Part shown: one piece after another, positions 12,698 to 24,802 of the stretch
Numbering within the stretch: the first letter of the stretch is position 1
How the letters are laid out: each line of letters starts with the position of its first letter
Origin: Lepas anatifera
Taxonomy: Eukaryota; Arthropoda; Thecostraca; Lepadidae
DNA length: 64,000 nt
Direction of reading: 5' to 3'
Assembly (NCBI GenBank): GCA_034440635.1
Contig: JAOTON010002235.1
Location: 248,001-312,000 of the forward strand
Notes under the pieces: generated by a model
Told to the model about the DNA's origin: nothing
Database searches by the model: none
What the model saw: only the letters and a program-made list of their open reading frames with translations
Position numbers and translations under genes: made by a program

Positions 12698-14405
12698 TAG
12701 GGGAAAGTGGGGGGTCACGGACACTGTAACGATGGTATGAGTTTTCGATGACAAAATGAGCTTGTTTCGTTCCTATTTTTGCTGTAGAGATACTTCAAAC
12801 ATTTGTCTACCACTGTGCAAGCAGATATGTGTAGGTCATTATCATATTAAAATTTGCGTAAAATTTAGAAAAAAGTAGCAAAAGTCCATTTCGTCCCACC
12901 TATTGGGGTAACATGGTCACCCCATGGGGAAGATGGACAAGATGAACAAAGTGATCGAACCAGGCCTTGAACATTTCCATCTGCATTCACCCACTAGGCG
13001 ACTGTCGTCCACCGTGGGAAAGAGGGCATTTTCTTATTTTTTTCCGTCAAAGGGTCAAAGGGGGTCATGCATTTTCTGATTTTTTTATGACGGAGGATTA
13101 AAGTATCAAGGGCTGTCGTGGAACTGTGCATAAGTTGATCCAGGATCGCCGATCAGGGGGCAGGGCACCCTGTCGGGGAGAGGGGGCGCCATCCGGGCCA
13201 GGGGGCGGGTGCACACCAAGGGGAGATATGGGCCCGGCCGCCCCAAACGCTTTGGCTCCGAAGTGCCGGCCTCATCCATGTGGGGCGCCGAAGGCGCCCA
13301 TCGAGGGGAAGGATGAGCCTTCACCTGACTTTTAGAGGCAGTGCTACGCTGACTGTCGCCCCTGCACCCAACATGCCGCCCCCCCTACACTGACTTTGCT
13401 GCCCCTGCACCCAACATGCCGCCCCCTAAAACAATTTACTATAGGCCTGTAGAACAAAAAATTCACCGTTTTCACCCCCCCCAGGATGCGAAAATTCGCC
13501 GCCCTTTGGGTGAACAAGTGCGCCCCCTGAGGCAAAATGCCGCCCCCTCCACCGGCCTGCTGCCCCCTCTCGTCAGCCCCCCGCCCAATAAAAATTCTGG
13601 GTGTGCGCCTGCCAGGGGGTGCCACTTTTGGAACGCAAAGCCTATCAGGTTGACGCAAAATCCTCTTGCAGGGCTAAAAGCGCCCCTCCCCCCGCTCCTG
13701 AGGGGAGGGGTTGGAAGCAACACTTTAGGGGCCCAACAATCTCTCAGGGGGCACCGTGACAATTTTAGGGGCGCTGAGGGTCGAGGGGTACACCTGCCCT
13801 TGGATGACTCCCAAATTTATTTATATGTTCTCTAGAATTTCGGGCCCTGTATCCCCACCCCCTCCCCAAACCCATAAGCCAAGTCCGCCTCCGCTCAGGT
13901 GCATCCCTGGAACCCGAAACCCTCGATGAATTTATTTGTTTAAGCATATATTTTATAAAATTAAATATACTCTTATGCAGGGTAACATGGACACCATGTC
14001 CATCTTGCCCCACACGTGGTGTCCGTCTTACCCCACTTTACCCTTCCTAAACAAACTTGGCCATGAATCGGACGCCATTGGGATTACACAGCCAGCGCCT
14101 GCGGTGAACAAAACGTAACATCTTGAAAAGTCATATTACGTAATACCAACAAAGTATCTATAGAAACATCCACATCATGACCTTACGAATTCGATTGTTA
14201 AAATAACACATGAGTTGCAGTTTTTACTTTTTTGAAAATTGTATAAAACGTAGAGAGCTCACCGGACCCAACGTTGCTCTGTGACCGACAGGCGCTAAAA
14301 GGACGCGTATTACACGTTTTTGTCGGTCGTGGCGCTGTCAGTTCGTCCCAAACAGGGAGTGTCCATCTCACCTACGGTGTCCATGACCCCCCCCACTTTC
14401 CCCTA
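12698..14405. mobile_element. DNA transposon-like unit with 27-bp terminal inverted repeats
   Basis: The left end TAGGGGAAAGTGGGG is followed by a GTCACGGACAC block; the right end is its reverse complement, with one extra base in the G run and one substitution. Sub-terminal blocks (ggggtaacatgg at about 12905 and the related block near 13978) are also mirrored. The flanking TA is compatible with a Tc1/mariner-like target, while the TAGGG start also fits the hAT terminal rule, but no 8-bp duplication is visible. The middle (13130-13830) is GC-rich and low in complexity. No transposase was recognised. Confidence 0.65.
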
Positions 14406-14694
14406 CTTCTTGAATGACTCGGCTCAAAATGTTGGATGGCCTGAAGTGACTGTGCAGAGTCGTTCAGTGCACTATTGAGTGTTTAGCTCGGGAACTAATG
14501 CTTCTTTCATAAGTATCGATCAGAAATATGTCTTCATAGAAATGACTAGTTTCTCGGATCTGAGTCATATTGCTCTGCAAGCATCAGGTATGCCGGCATG
14601 AATGGCGTTCAGCTAACCATTATCGCACACAGTGACGGTACCTACACAAAAGTAGCATATAGCAATGACAGTTTCTAACTGCCACAACAGCATC

Positions 14695-15739
14695 TTAACC
14701 CTTGCCCCGGTGGCGGTACTGCCACCTTCGCCCTGGTGGGGGCTAAAAGACCCCAACGATCTAAAACTAGGCTAAAAGCGCAAAACGGCAATCAAAGCTC
14801 TTCGAAAATTATATCAAAATACTTTTATTTTCTTGTGTAATATCAGGTCACCGAGGTCAATAGGTAAATTGCTAATATGAGGTGTACTAAGAAACCTCAT
14901 ATATCTCAACTATGATAGCTAAAATTTCTAACACATTCAAGCTTTGAGATGCGCTTCATACGTGATATTTTTGTGTAAGCCTGGAGCTGGTCACTGAATA
15001 TTGGCATATTCTTGAAATGTCCATAGACACATGCTAAGGGCGTTTACTTTTCGTAATAGCTTCCAAACCAAACATGATGCAGCCATAGTTTATGCACCAT
15101 TCAATCCTCCCGTCAATACAAATCGAATGATATATGATATTGTATGCCGGTCAATTTAAAATTTACCTACCCAGTCAGGTCAACCCACTTGACCTGGTAT
15201 AGTCATATGTATATCATTTGACTTGCATGACTATACAAACACTTTGGTGACAAAATAAAAGTTATATCTTATTTTATTTAAAATTTATAGAGTAAAACAC
15301 CAAAAATGTTTATTTGACCTAGTGACCCTTTAAGGTCACAAGTAAATTTTTAGCATCAACTTGAAATGAGCTAAAGAAGTTTAACCGATGTTTAGTTATT
15401 TCATCTATACTTACTGAGAAAGCTCATTTCGTGATTTTCCCATTATTTACAATGAGAGATCATGCTCTGCACATGACCTTAGGTCATCATATAAAATCCC
15501 GGAACATATGTTGTAGCTCGTGAGCCCAATATGTGGATGTTTGAACTTGTCGATTAACCCTTCTTTTTATACGGTTCTAAGATTTTTAGGTAGGTCACTC
15601 ACCTGGCCTGGTGACCTGACCTATATGACCTTGAGCTGAATTTTCAGGAAGATGTAAAATAATGAAGGAACAGTGACAGTTTGCTGCGCGCCGTTTTACT
15701 CGCTTCGGAAAACCCGGGGGTCTAAAAGACCCCCGTTAA
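14695..15739. mobile_element. TTAA element, family F copy 1 (uninterrupted)
   Basis: This 1045-bp unit has TTAA at 14695-14698 and 15736-15739. The left terminus is TTAACCCTTGCCCCGGTGGC, and the right end carries 'ggtctaaaagacccccg' before TTAA. The interior is rich in AGGTCA/TGACCT. It is the empty-site paralogue of 48870-51063: at about 15553 it reads cgattaacccttcttttt, exactly where the other copy carries a second element. Confidence 0.82.
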
Positions 15740-15803
15740 ATAGGAGCAACAGTGATAAGGTGTGATTTAACCTACCGAGAAATGCTCACCATATACTCAT
15801 TAG

Positions 15804-15987
15804 GGGGATGAGGTGGCTTAGTGGATAGCACCCATGTCTTTTAAGCCACCGGTCCCGGGTTCAAGTCCCGGCGGAGCCTCTGAATAAGTCGATCTGATCC
15901 CCAAAATCCCTTCCAACAGGGTGACAGTTGGCGACGTCGCATGACCCTGGCAGTTGGTGCGTCGTTAAACCCCAAAAATTATTATTT
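15804..15987 (+). mobile_element. tRNA-derived SINE, type 1
   Basis: The head shows RNA polymerase III promoter parts: box A TGGCTTAGTGG and box B GGTTCAAGTCC, in a tRNA-like fold ending ccggcggagcc. A tRNA-unrelated body follows, with a 3' end of ttggtgcgtcgttaaacccc and an A/T-rich tail. The copy is flanked by the perfect 12-bp direct repeat TATACTCATTAG at 15792-15803 and 15988-15999, the target duplication of retroposition. The head is too diverged to be a functional tRNA gene. Confidence 0.9.
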
Positions 15988-16013
15988 TATACTCATTAGC
16001 AACACAGGGATCA

Positions 16014-17847
16014 TTAACACGCGCATTGACGGGGGTCTGAGCCACCTTCGCTTTGACGGGGGCGGGTACCCACCCCCTAAGATCTTAATAACTATGCTAG
16101 GTAGCGAAAAACGGTAGACGGCGTTGGGTAGCCCATCTAATTCTCCATCAAAAATATTTGAACCATTTTTCAGGTCATATCTAGGGTCACGAGAGGTCAA
16201 GACATGCCGTCATAGGGATAGCATGTAAATGTAGGTTATTGGTGAACAAGTACAGATAGAGCAAAACAATTTATACCATTGGAATCCTCGCAGCAAGCCA
16301 AATCGAATTATGTATAATATGACCTTTTGGAGTCAAATCAGGTCAAAGAGGGAGCTTGACCTGACCTCAAGGTCAAATTAGATAAAGTATTTAGAACCGC
16401 ACAGACGGGGCAAATATAATGGCGCTAGAATAAACGGTCTATCACCATCCACTACTAAGTTATTCAGTTAAAATCATTTTTCCCATGTATTTCCAATGAA
16501 GAGGTGATGGCTCGTTCCTGAACTTAGGTTATCGATATAAAAATATCGGAACATATTTTAGAGAAGTGGTACATTATGTGATATGAATTTCAATCGGATA
16601 AGTTCACCCTGTTCCAACTCATTCTATCTTAATTTTTATGTCAGGTCACTTGACCTGTACTGGTAACCTGACCTGAGATGACCTAAACTTAACCCACGCC
16701 CCACCGGGGGTCTGGCGCCACCTTTGCCCCACCGGTGGCCATCTATGCCCGAAAATATGGGAGTTAGCGCAAATCTGCAAAATGCATTAGAAAGCTCGTG
16801 TGAATTCTGTTAGAAATTAGCTCATATGTTTAAGCGCTCAGGTCAATGGCTTGACATCCAGAGGTCAAGTTAGGTCACAGTAGGCTATTTCCACTAAAAT
16901 ATGCAATGCTTAAGCAGACTGGGCATAGCTCTCATGCCATTTGAGCTATTGAAATCTGGTAAAGTACATTTAATAGGAAGATGCCAGACCTTTTCCGCTA
17001 TATGAAACGTAATGACCTCCCGCCAGTGGTTTGACCTCCAGAGGTCACCTCGTGACATAAGATGATCTGAGGTCACGAAAGGTCAGAAAGTAACCTTGTC
17101 ATGTATTAAATGAAAGCCAGTGACGAGACATACACGATGGTGTTTGATTCAGTGCTCTAGCTTAATTAGGTCAAAAGTTATTGTCAAAATACAGTTTTTG
17201 ACCCTCGGTGACCTGTCATGACCTTGGAGAAGTCAAAGGGAAAAATGTTATCCCTGAGATCCGCAAAAGGATGTCCAAGAACGCTTTTTTCTCAGCGATC
17301 TTAGCATTTGCAATCGTTTTTGTGATTTTTAGATCATAAGACAGCTTTTCCCATGCTTTTTCAATGTGAGAGGTCACCTCGTGGCCTGACCTCAGGTCAA
17401 AAAATTGAAAAATCCCGGATATACATTGTGTAGACCCTGGAAGGTTCATGAAGTGTAGGAAGTTCAAATTGATCGACTAAGAAATGTAGCTCTTTTAAAG
17501 CTCAAAAGTTGAAGTGAGGTAACCTTGGTTGGCCTCGCCTGGTGACCTGACCTTTCGTGACCCGGGGTAAAAAATTTCAGAGATGGTGTAAAAATGATGG
17601 TGGTGAGAGATACAGCTCCCGATCGTGGTGTTGCGCTTCGTCGTTTTTCTATTATTCCGAAAAAAACCTTAGGGGGCCACCGATGCCCCCGTGGGACGAG
17701 GGTTAAAATTTGTTTTAAAACCGATGAGAGAAAATGAATGCAAAGTACGGCGGCGGGCGGCACTACGCGCCTCCGTTTCTATGCTGTCTCCAAAAACCCG
17801 AGGGGGCGGGGGCGGGTACCTGCCCTTCCCGTCAGTACGCGTGTTAA
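16014..17847 (-). mobile_element. TTAA element, family E copy 3, split by a nested element
   Basis: The outer ends are TTAACACGCGCATTGACGGG at 16014 and its inverse before TTAA at 17844-17847. Relative to copy 1 it is inverted. Its sequence runs normally to 16692, is broken by a second element (16689-17706), and resumes at the same TTAA with the expected A/T-rich and GC-hairpin parts. A DR4 site lies at 16669-16684 on the minus strand. Confidence 0.85.
16689..17706. mobile_element. Nested TTAA element inside family E copy 3
   Basis: This 1018-bp unit starts TTAACCCACGCCCCACCGGG and ends gggacgaggg before TTAA. The TTAA appears at both ends and corresponds to a single TTAA in the uninterrupted family E copies (accTTAAaatttt), so it is a target-site duplication. 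The interior is TGACCT/AGGTCA rich. It is related, in inverse orientation, to the nested unit at 49837-50839. No transposase is seen. Confidence 0.85.
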
Positions 17848-18874
17848 TATCCCTGTAATTGGGGATCTAGAAATAATGACCAAATCAGGCTGTTCATACA
17901 GATTTACACCTATCAGTTTGGCCAGGGTTTTGCCTCAGCGCGGCGGATCTCGCTCGTCCTTGACTGGGATGTCGACACAACATTTCAACCCTGCAGGGCA
18001 GAGAAACAGTGCAGCGTTCCAATCCCACGACCGAGGTCAGCCACGCATGGTAACAATACCTCTATAAAAGTGCCGCGCGGAGTCCTAACCGCCCGCACCA
18101 GCCGGGTTCTTCACCTTTTCAGTGCTGTCACGCCTCACCATGGGTCGCCACTCGTACAACACGGGGAGCCAATGGCAGCATTGGAACTAATATAGTAATT
18201 CCTCAAACGGGCTACCCCCGTGGGCACGTTGAAAGCCCCCGGATCAAGACTGATATGACAGCTATTTTCGCTGCCGCCTCCTTCCCAGAAGATAGCGATA
18301 CACTGGTAGAGCCTACCATAAAAGCGAAGTAAACTCTGAGGCATCTAGGGCTGCTATTTTTGGATACATGGGCCTGTTAAGCCTTGAAAGCGGTCCACCA
18401 GTTCGGCTTGTTGCCGCCGGCCTTGCTCGGGACTCGGATTCTGCGGGCGGTGTCGCTTGTATAAGCTGAAACAGCCTATGTGCCGCCGTTACGTTAGGGT
18501 GCTGGTACATGGTAACTTCCGCATTGTTCATGAAGTGAGAGCGCTGCGTGAATTAATCTGGCTTCTAACAGAATGATCTTCCTAGTTCAAGAAAATTTAA
18601 AAATAAACGCCACTCACGATGAGTTGCACCACTGAGAGCCGTTGCAGGCAGCACGCTACTTTAAACATAGACAGAACACAAAGTTATGCAGAATCTAGGC
18701 AAATACATCACTTTTAATTACCCTTTGCTGAAGTTAGCACGTCCCGGTCTCTCCTGGCCAGCACATGTTTGCCACTCCTCCATGCTGCCACCCTGGCCAG
18801 CACATATTTACCACTCCAGCGGAGGAGGGTCAAGGCTTACGAGGCATCATGACATTTTAACGCCTGTGTATTTT
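17848..18874. other. Non-coding stretch
   Basis: No gene is recognised. Two close copies of a 'tggccagcacat(g/a)tttgccactcc'-like phrase occur at about 18757-18815. Nothing else is organised. Confidence 0.4.
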
Positions 18875-19782
18875 TTAACACCCGCACTGGAGAGAGGTCT
18901 GGCACTAACGCGCACGGGGGGGAGAGCCTGGTAGGCTCCCCTAAGATCTCGGTAACTAAGAGGCCTAGAAAAACGGCTATTAAAGGCTGGGTGGGGGCTA
19001 CACTTATCTACATCATTACAAATTTGCATTGATCTAGGCCAGTATTTTCAAGGTCAAACGGGTTCATAAAGGTCAAATATTGGCAATGCTGGGGACCTAT
19101 TGGAAAATGTCGTGATTATGCGGGAAAAGATGGGAATAAGCTAAAGGTGGACCAATCTTCATAGAGGTGAAAGTCACAACAGATCTTTGGTACAGGTTTG
19201 GGGTCAAGGTCACCCAAAGTCATTGACCTATGAGGTCACAATATGGTATAGTAGCTATAATGTGCACTATAACTAGCATTATAGCAACGGACTGGCGGGA
19301 AATGACCATTGACCTTGACCTTTAAACTTGACTTTTACATTGAACTACCTTAACTATAACGTCATAGCATAATATACATCAGACCGGGTAATGCCATTTG
19401 ACCGGAAGCACCGGGGTCAATGAATTTGAAAGTGCGTATACGACCTTGACCTTTGATATTTCAACTTGACATTGACCTTGATGTGAAGTGAACTTGACAT
19501 ATCATCCCGGTTATATGGTGTTATGACGTTGCCACTCGGTCTCCAATGCAAGCGAACGGGTCCGACCGCGCGATTTGGCGATCTCAAAATGCATGTCTGA
19601 CTTTGAAAGCCTATGAGTAAAAAAATTCAACCGATTTACAAAATTTATTCACCAATCGACGCGCCATTAAATTGTATCCACCGTCGCCAAGTATTGTTTT
19701 ACGGCTACGAGGGGTTCTCCGGACACCTTGGAAAAATAGTTGGAGGGCTTCCGAGCCCCCCCTCCTCCAGTGCGCGTGCTAA
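18875..19782 (-). mobile_element. TTAA element, family H copy 1
   Basis: The left end is TTAACACCCGCACTGGAGAG and the right end is ctccagtgcgcgtgCTAA, so one TTAA has mutated to CTAA. The body matches 23897-24802 in inverted orientation, including 'gacattgaccttgatgtgaa' and 'gttatatggtgttatgacg' blocks. It carries many TGACCT motifs and is non-coding. Confidence 0.75.
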
Positions 19783-19829
19783 TCAACACCATAGGGTTGA
19801 AAAAATTCCAATATGGTGCCCCTTATGAG

Positions 19830-20405
19830 GGGCACCGTGCCCCATAATCCCCCATCCGTTCTGCCACCTACGCCAAAGAAAGTCACACCGCGCTCCATCT
19901 GCCCCTTCGTTCCGCCGCCCACGCCGAGGAAGTCACATCGCGCTCCACCCCTCCCCGTCTCCGTTCTGCTGCCTATATCCGCGGAAATCACGTCGCGTTC
20001 CACGCCCTCCCCGTCTCCGTTCCGCCGTCTATGTCCGAGGAAGTCACGTCGCGCTCCACGCCCTCCCCGTCTCCGTTCCGCCGTCTGTCTCCGAGGAAGT
20101 CACGTCGCGCTCCACCCCCTTCCCGTCTCCGTTCCGCTGTCTATGTCTGATGAAGTCACATCGTGCTCCAACCACTTCCTCCGTTCCGCTGCCTATGTCC
20201 GAGGAGGTCAAGTCGCCCTCCACTCACCCCCTTCGGTTCCGCCGCCTATGTCCGAGGAAGTCACGTCGCGCTCCAACCCTTTCCTCAGCTCCGCCGCTTA
20301 TGTCCGAGGCCTATGTCCGAGGATCTTACGTCATGCTCCATCCCCGTCCATTCCACCGCCTATATCCGAGGAAGTCACATTGTGTTCCATCCCTTCCGTT
20401 TTCCA
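19830..20405. repeat. Minisatellite, unit about 55-60 bp
   Basis: About ten tandem copies contain tatgtccgaggaagtcacgt and cgcgctccac, followed by a C/T-rich phrase and gttccgccg. Unit length varies, so the open frames across it (for example 19813-20418) shift register and are not evidence of a gene. Confidence 0.85.
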
Positions 20406-20780
20406 GAACCTCGGCTAATTCCCCCTCCCTAAACTCGAGTCCTGAATCAACATGAACGACATACCGTTTATCACTAAAATCGGGCGACACGCCTCAAGCA
20501 CGATGATTATGGACGGCAGTGCGTTGGGACCTGGCGGTCGCTGGGTGGTTGCGAGATAGGCCGGTGTGGAGTTTGCACGCCGCCACGCTCCCAGCCTGGC
20601 CAGCTGAGTGTTCTATGTACCGTGGATCACTGCGCACTTCCTGAGGCGGCGGGGCTCCCACTTCACACCAAGTGTGAGGAGCCGGTTTGTGGACTGGTCT
20701 TTCCCTCCCCCATTCCGTACCAGCCTCAGCCGTCTTACCGCTATTAAACCTGGCATCATAAAGTTTTTTTATAAACTTGT

Positions 20781-21400
20781 TTAACCCTTGCACCGCCGGG
20801 GGCATTGATGCCCCCTTTAGTTTTTAAGGGGTAGCAAAGAAATGACTGTGTGAATTGCCTCTGTACTTGGTATACCTATCACCTAATATATTTTGCAGCT
20901 TCAGGCCAAAATTTAGGTTCAAATAATTACAGGTCAGATCACCAGGTGAGGTGAAACGAGGTGACCCACCTCAACTTTCGAGGTATACCTTACCTACATT
21001 TTGAAACTGATTAATTGGAACCCATTGCTCTTGAGAGCCCTTTCAGGGTCAACAACAGGTATGTCTTGGATTTCTTTTTCGTGACCTGGGGCCAGTTCAC
21101 TAGTTGAGCTGCCCCATTGAAAAGCATGTGGAAATATGTGCTATGCTGAAAAAGTCACAAACACAAATGCAAAGGATGAAAAAGTTTAGGTGCACGTTGG
21201 TTTCAACCTTTTCAAATACTCCGGGAAAATATTTCCCCTTTGACGTATATCAGAAAACCAGAGGTCTTCAGAGGTCATGAATTATAATTTGACCATAATT
21301 TGCACAAATATAACTGAGCTTTCCTGACCTTTGGAGGCCAAAAAATTTCACGTAAGGTGTTCGTTCAGCATACTGGAAAAGCCGTGATATTTACGGATTA
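20781..21400. mobile_element. TTAA element, left part (family related to 49837-50839)
   Basis: It begins TTAACCCTTGCACCGCCGGG with the mirrored G/C block (gggggcattgatgccccc). The body follows the order of the nested element at 49837: a block resembling 'cccattgaaaagcatg', then AGGTCA-rich text. The right terminus was not found, so the end coordinate is approximate. Confidence 0.55.
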
Positions 21401-23073
21401 AATTTGCTGTTTTTGTATGAAACCTGTTAAGTTCAAGAAATAGTTTTCATATTTTGTAAAAAGCAAAACCTTGATTTGTGCCGAAACATATACTGTTCTG
21501 GAGTACAAAGGGAGGGAATGCACCATTAATTTTAGTGGCAATGTTTTACAGTTGATGTTTCACATTTTAGAGCCGATGTTTACGTAGTATAAACTACAGG
21601 TTTTCCAAAACTTTGTACTGAATGACTGACTGTGTTTGATCATCGCATCATGAGATTGTCACCCACTTTTTGGTCTGATAAAAGATAAGGTCTGCAGATC
21701 TTCCATTGGTGATTTGTTTATGTCTATGCTTCCGAGGTCACACAAGGTCATGGCCTTAAATGACCTTTTGAAGTGTAATCTAGCATTTTTTGCATATACT
21801 GCTAGCATTGGTTCCCCAGCCCAGCACTCGGTTGGGCCATTTACCCTGGAAAATGTTTTCCAAGGACATTTAAGGTCAGTGCAGCAAAATCACCTCATTT
21901 GATATGAAACAGCATATGCTGATAGCAAAGATCTTTGTCAGTAGGCAGGGACAAGATCACGTAGAAATTAATGAGCACACTGTTGGAAGCCGTCCTTCGG
22001 GACAAACTTACAACGACGTCAGACGTCCTCCTTGGACAGCCAGGTGACATATTTTGCGAGGTAGCGATCCGAGACCGTGTTGCCTGTGGCGCCGTCGTCC
22101 GCCCGGCGCTGTCGGGTTATAACAGCAGGTTTATCATCACCGGACACGCAAGCTGTCTGAAACCCTTCCACGTGTAGATATCACGTAAGTCGATGTGGTA
22201 CAAAAGCGTTTCTGCGGAGACCACAATAATCTTTCAATTTGATATTTGTCATAGCAACGGGAAAACCACAATCTGAATCTTGGACTGGTGCATTCACGAC
22301 ATTTCAGCACATGCCACACACCCTTATAGGTATCTCCGATTTTCTTTATTTCACGTCTATAATGTTATCGGTGGGCTAGAATACGCCTGTAACAATTTTA
22401 GAATGCTGGGGTTTTATTCTTTAAATATATTCCATGAATGAGTAATTAACTTGTACTGTTGTGTTGTCACGTAATGGAGCATCTACTAATCACACAAACG
22501 GCTGATTCTATTTCATGCCGGATTTCATTGCAATTTATTTACATTGTTAACAAATTGTATCTCTGCTCCACCTCCCAATCGTCCATCCTGTCCCACCTGG
22601 ACACGTGCGGCTCGCGGCTGCCTGGGGTCCGGACCCACCGAATCGTCCTCGGTGGTGCCACTCTGTCCCAGTGTGACACTCTGTCTGTGCACTCTGTGCC
22701 ACTCTGTCCCAGTGTGACTGGAATGTGCGCTAACTATGGCGCAATACTCTAGGTGTGTTCTTGCTGAGCTACTTATGACATTTTTCCGTGTTTCAAACAT
22801 ATGTGTACAGACAAATCCTACCAAGGGACTATCAAAAACCAAAACATATGATGAAAGCTGTTCAGGTATAAGTCTTGCAAATCATCCAAATCCGTGTAGG
22901 CTTATTCTACAGCTGGACTGTGGCGGCGCGTATTGCTGTTTGTGCACCTGTACAGCTGATGCTAGGGAGCGATTGCCACTGTTGCCGCAACTGTATATGT
23001 GTTGTGAGCGTGTGTGTGTTGCTGTTTCTGAAGCTGTACAGATTAACCGGCGATGCCATTGTTCTTGTTGCAG
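21401..23073. other. Sequence upstream of the first recognised SLC22 exon
   Basis: No upstream coding exon is recognised. A 5' untranslated exon and promoter may lie here but cannot be placed. Short direct repeats of 'ctctgtcccagtgtgac' lie at about 22658-22720. The text just before 23074 is pyrimidine-rich and ends in CAG, consistent with an acceptor. Confidence 0.4.
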
Positions 23074-23266
23074 AGATGCGGGTGCAAGATGCCATCCAGC
23101 TGATTGGCCAGCGACGCCGGTACCACGTGCTGGTGCTCTCCCTGCTCTCCCTCAACTTCATGTTCGTGTCGCTCCACATCTTCTCAGATCTGTTCCTACG
23201 TCTGGAGCCCAAATTCCACTGCGCACTGCCCGGGAATGCCTCCAAAGAACAGTGGATCCCATACAA
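23074..23266 (+). CDS. SLC22-type organic-ion transporter, exon 1 (first recognised)
   Basis: This is the first coding exon found of an SLC22/MFS transporter, a plasma-membrane carrier of small organic ions. ATG is at 23076, two bases after a CAG acceptor, and the exon ends before GTGAGT. It encodes MRVQDAIQLIG, then a first membrane helix starting RRYHVLVLSLLSLNF, then the start of the large extracellular loop with FHC and NAS (a possible glycosylation site). SLC22 proteins usually begin with an amphipathic 'D...L...G...RYQ' segment and have an HxC motif after helix 1, which matches. An upstream 5' exon is likely because the acceptor precedes the ATG. The exon ends with two bases of a codon, which does not fit the phase of the next recognised exon, so a small exon may be missing. 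The substrate cannot be read from the sequence. Confidence 0.75.
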
Positions 23267-23277
23267 GTGAGTACTAC

Positions 23278-23530
23278 CTGTCTGTCTGTCTGTCTGTTTG
23301 ACTGTCTGTCTGTCTGTCTGTCTGTCTGCCTGCCTGTCTGTCTGTCTGTCCGTCTGTCTGTCTGTCTGCCTGTCTGCTTGTCCGTCTAGTTGTCTGTCTG
23401 GCTGCCTGTGTCTGTATGTGTCTGTCTGTGCATGTATGTGTCTATCCGTGTATGTCTATGTATGTCTATGTATGTCTGTCTGTCTGTCTGTCTGTCTGTG
23501 TCTGTCTGTGTCTGTCTTTCTCTCTGTTGT

Positions 23531-23588
<58 letters not shown>

Positions 23589-23590
23589 GA
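23278..23590. repeat. Microsatellite: (TCTG)n then (TC)n
   Basis: Eleven bases downstream of the exon 1 donor begins a long (TCTG/TGTC)n run with interruptions, passing into a pure (TC)n tract of about 55 bases ending near 23583. Open frames across it (Cys-Leu-Ser-Val or Ser-Leu runs) are artefacts. Confidence 0.95.
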
Positions 23591-23896
23591 GAGCGTATGT
23601 GCGTACGTCGGGTGTTGACACCCGTCGAACAAGTGCAGCGAGTGACATAGATTCAGTCGCCGATTGCCGTCGAGTCAGCCGCTGCACTTGCACAGCTTTG
23701 CTCTATTCCTGCTGAGAAGCAGTCGCTACTTGACAGTTCGGATGCGCCCTGCTTGCACGCTGTGAGAAGTAAATGACAAAGCAGAGTAGAAGTGGGTAAT
23801 GCTGGCAGTGGCAGCGTGCGTTTCCTGAATCCCCGACTGCGAGTTTGAAGATTGACTTAGAAGTGTTTCTCTCGCATTTTTGTGCCGTATTATGTG

Positions 23897-24802
23897 TTAA
23901 CACGCGAACTGGACGGGGTCTGGGAGGCTCCCATATTTTTTGCGGGATGGTCAGAGAACTGCTCGTAGACGACAAATAATACTGAGTCAGGTTTGAGAAA
24001 ACGTAACGGTCCGTCAATTGGTGAAGAAATTTTGAAAATCAGTCGAAAATTTTTTACTTATAGGCTTTCAAATTCAGACCTGAATTTTGAGATTGCCATA
24101 ATCGCGCGGTCGGACCAGTTCACTTGCATTGGAGATCGAGTGGTGACATCGTAACGCCATATTACCGGGATGACATGTCAAGGCCACATCACATGAAGGT
24201 CAAGGTCAAATTTCACAGGTCAAGGTCATATCACACTTTCAAGGTCATTGACCCCAGTGTTTTCCGGTAAAATGGCATACCCGGTGTGACGTGTATTATG
24301 CTATGACGTCATAGTTAAGGTACCTCAATGTAAATTCCAAGGTCAAAGGTCAAGGTTAAAGTTCATTGTTAAATTTCAATCCTCATTTCCCACCAAACAG
24401 TGGCTATAGTGTTAGTCAAAGTGTAAATTATGGGTAGTATACCAAACTGTGACCTTATAGGTCAATGAGCTTGTATTGCCTTGACCCAAAATTGTAGGAA
24501 AGCTTCCTTGAGACCATCCCTTTATGTCCCTGGTCCGCCTTTAGCTTATTCCCGCCAATTTCCTGCATAATTACGGCATTTCCCAATAAGTCCCCAGCAC
24601 GGCCAATATTTGACCTTTATGACGTCGTTTGGCCCTAAAGATATTGACCTAGGTCAATGAAAACTGCCCATGATGTAGATCACCATATCCCCCACCCACC
24701 CTCCAAACCGCGTTTTTCTACGCTTCTTACGATCTTAGGGGGCCTACCAGGCCCGCCTCCAGTGCGCGTTCGTGCCAGACCCTTCTCCAGTGCGGGTGTT
24801 AA
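23897..24802 (+). mobile_element. TTAA element, family H copy 2
   Basis: This 906-bp unit has TTAA at 23897-23900 and 24799-24802. The termini are TTAACACGCGAACTGGACGG on the left and ctccagtgcgggtgTTAA on the right. It matches 18875-19782 in inverse orientation and lies in SLC22 intron 1. It is AGGTCA-rich and non-coding. Confidence 0.8.

Noticed and set aside
15804..15876. Functional tRNA gene
   Set aside because: Boxes A and B are present, but the copy has a SINE body, A/T tail and target duplication, and a second diverged copy exists at 31430-31623.
19813..20418. 201-codon open frame
   Set aside because: Lies wholly within the 55-60-bp minisatellite; the unit is not a stable multiple of three and all frames look alike.
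23298..23715. Cys/Leu/Ser/Val-rich and (SL)n open frames
   Set aside because: Direct translation of (TCTG)n and (TC)n microsatellites.
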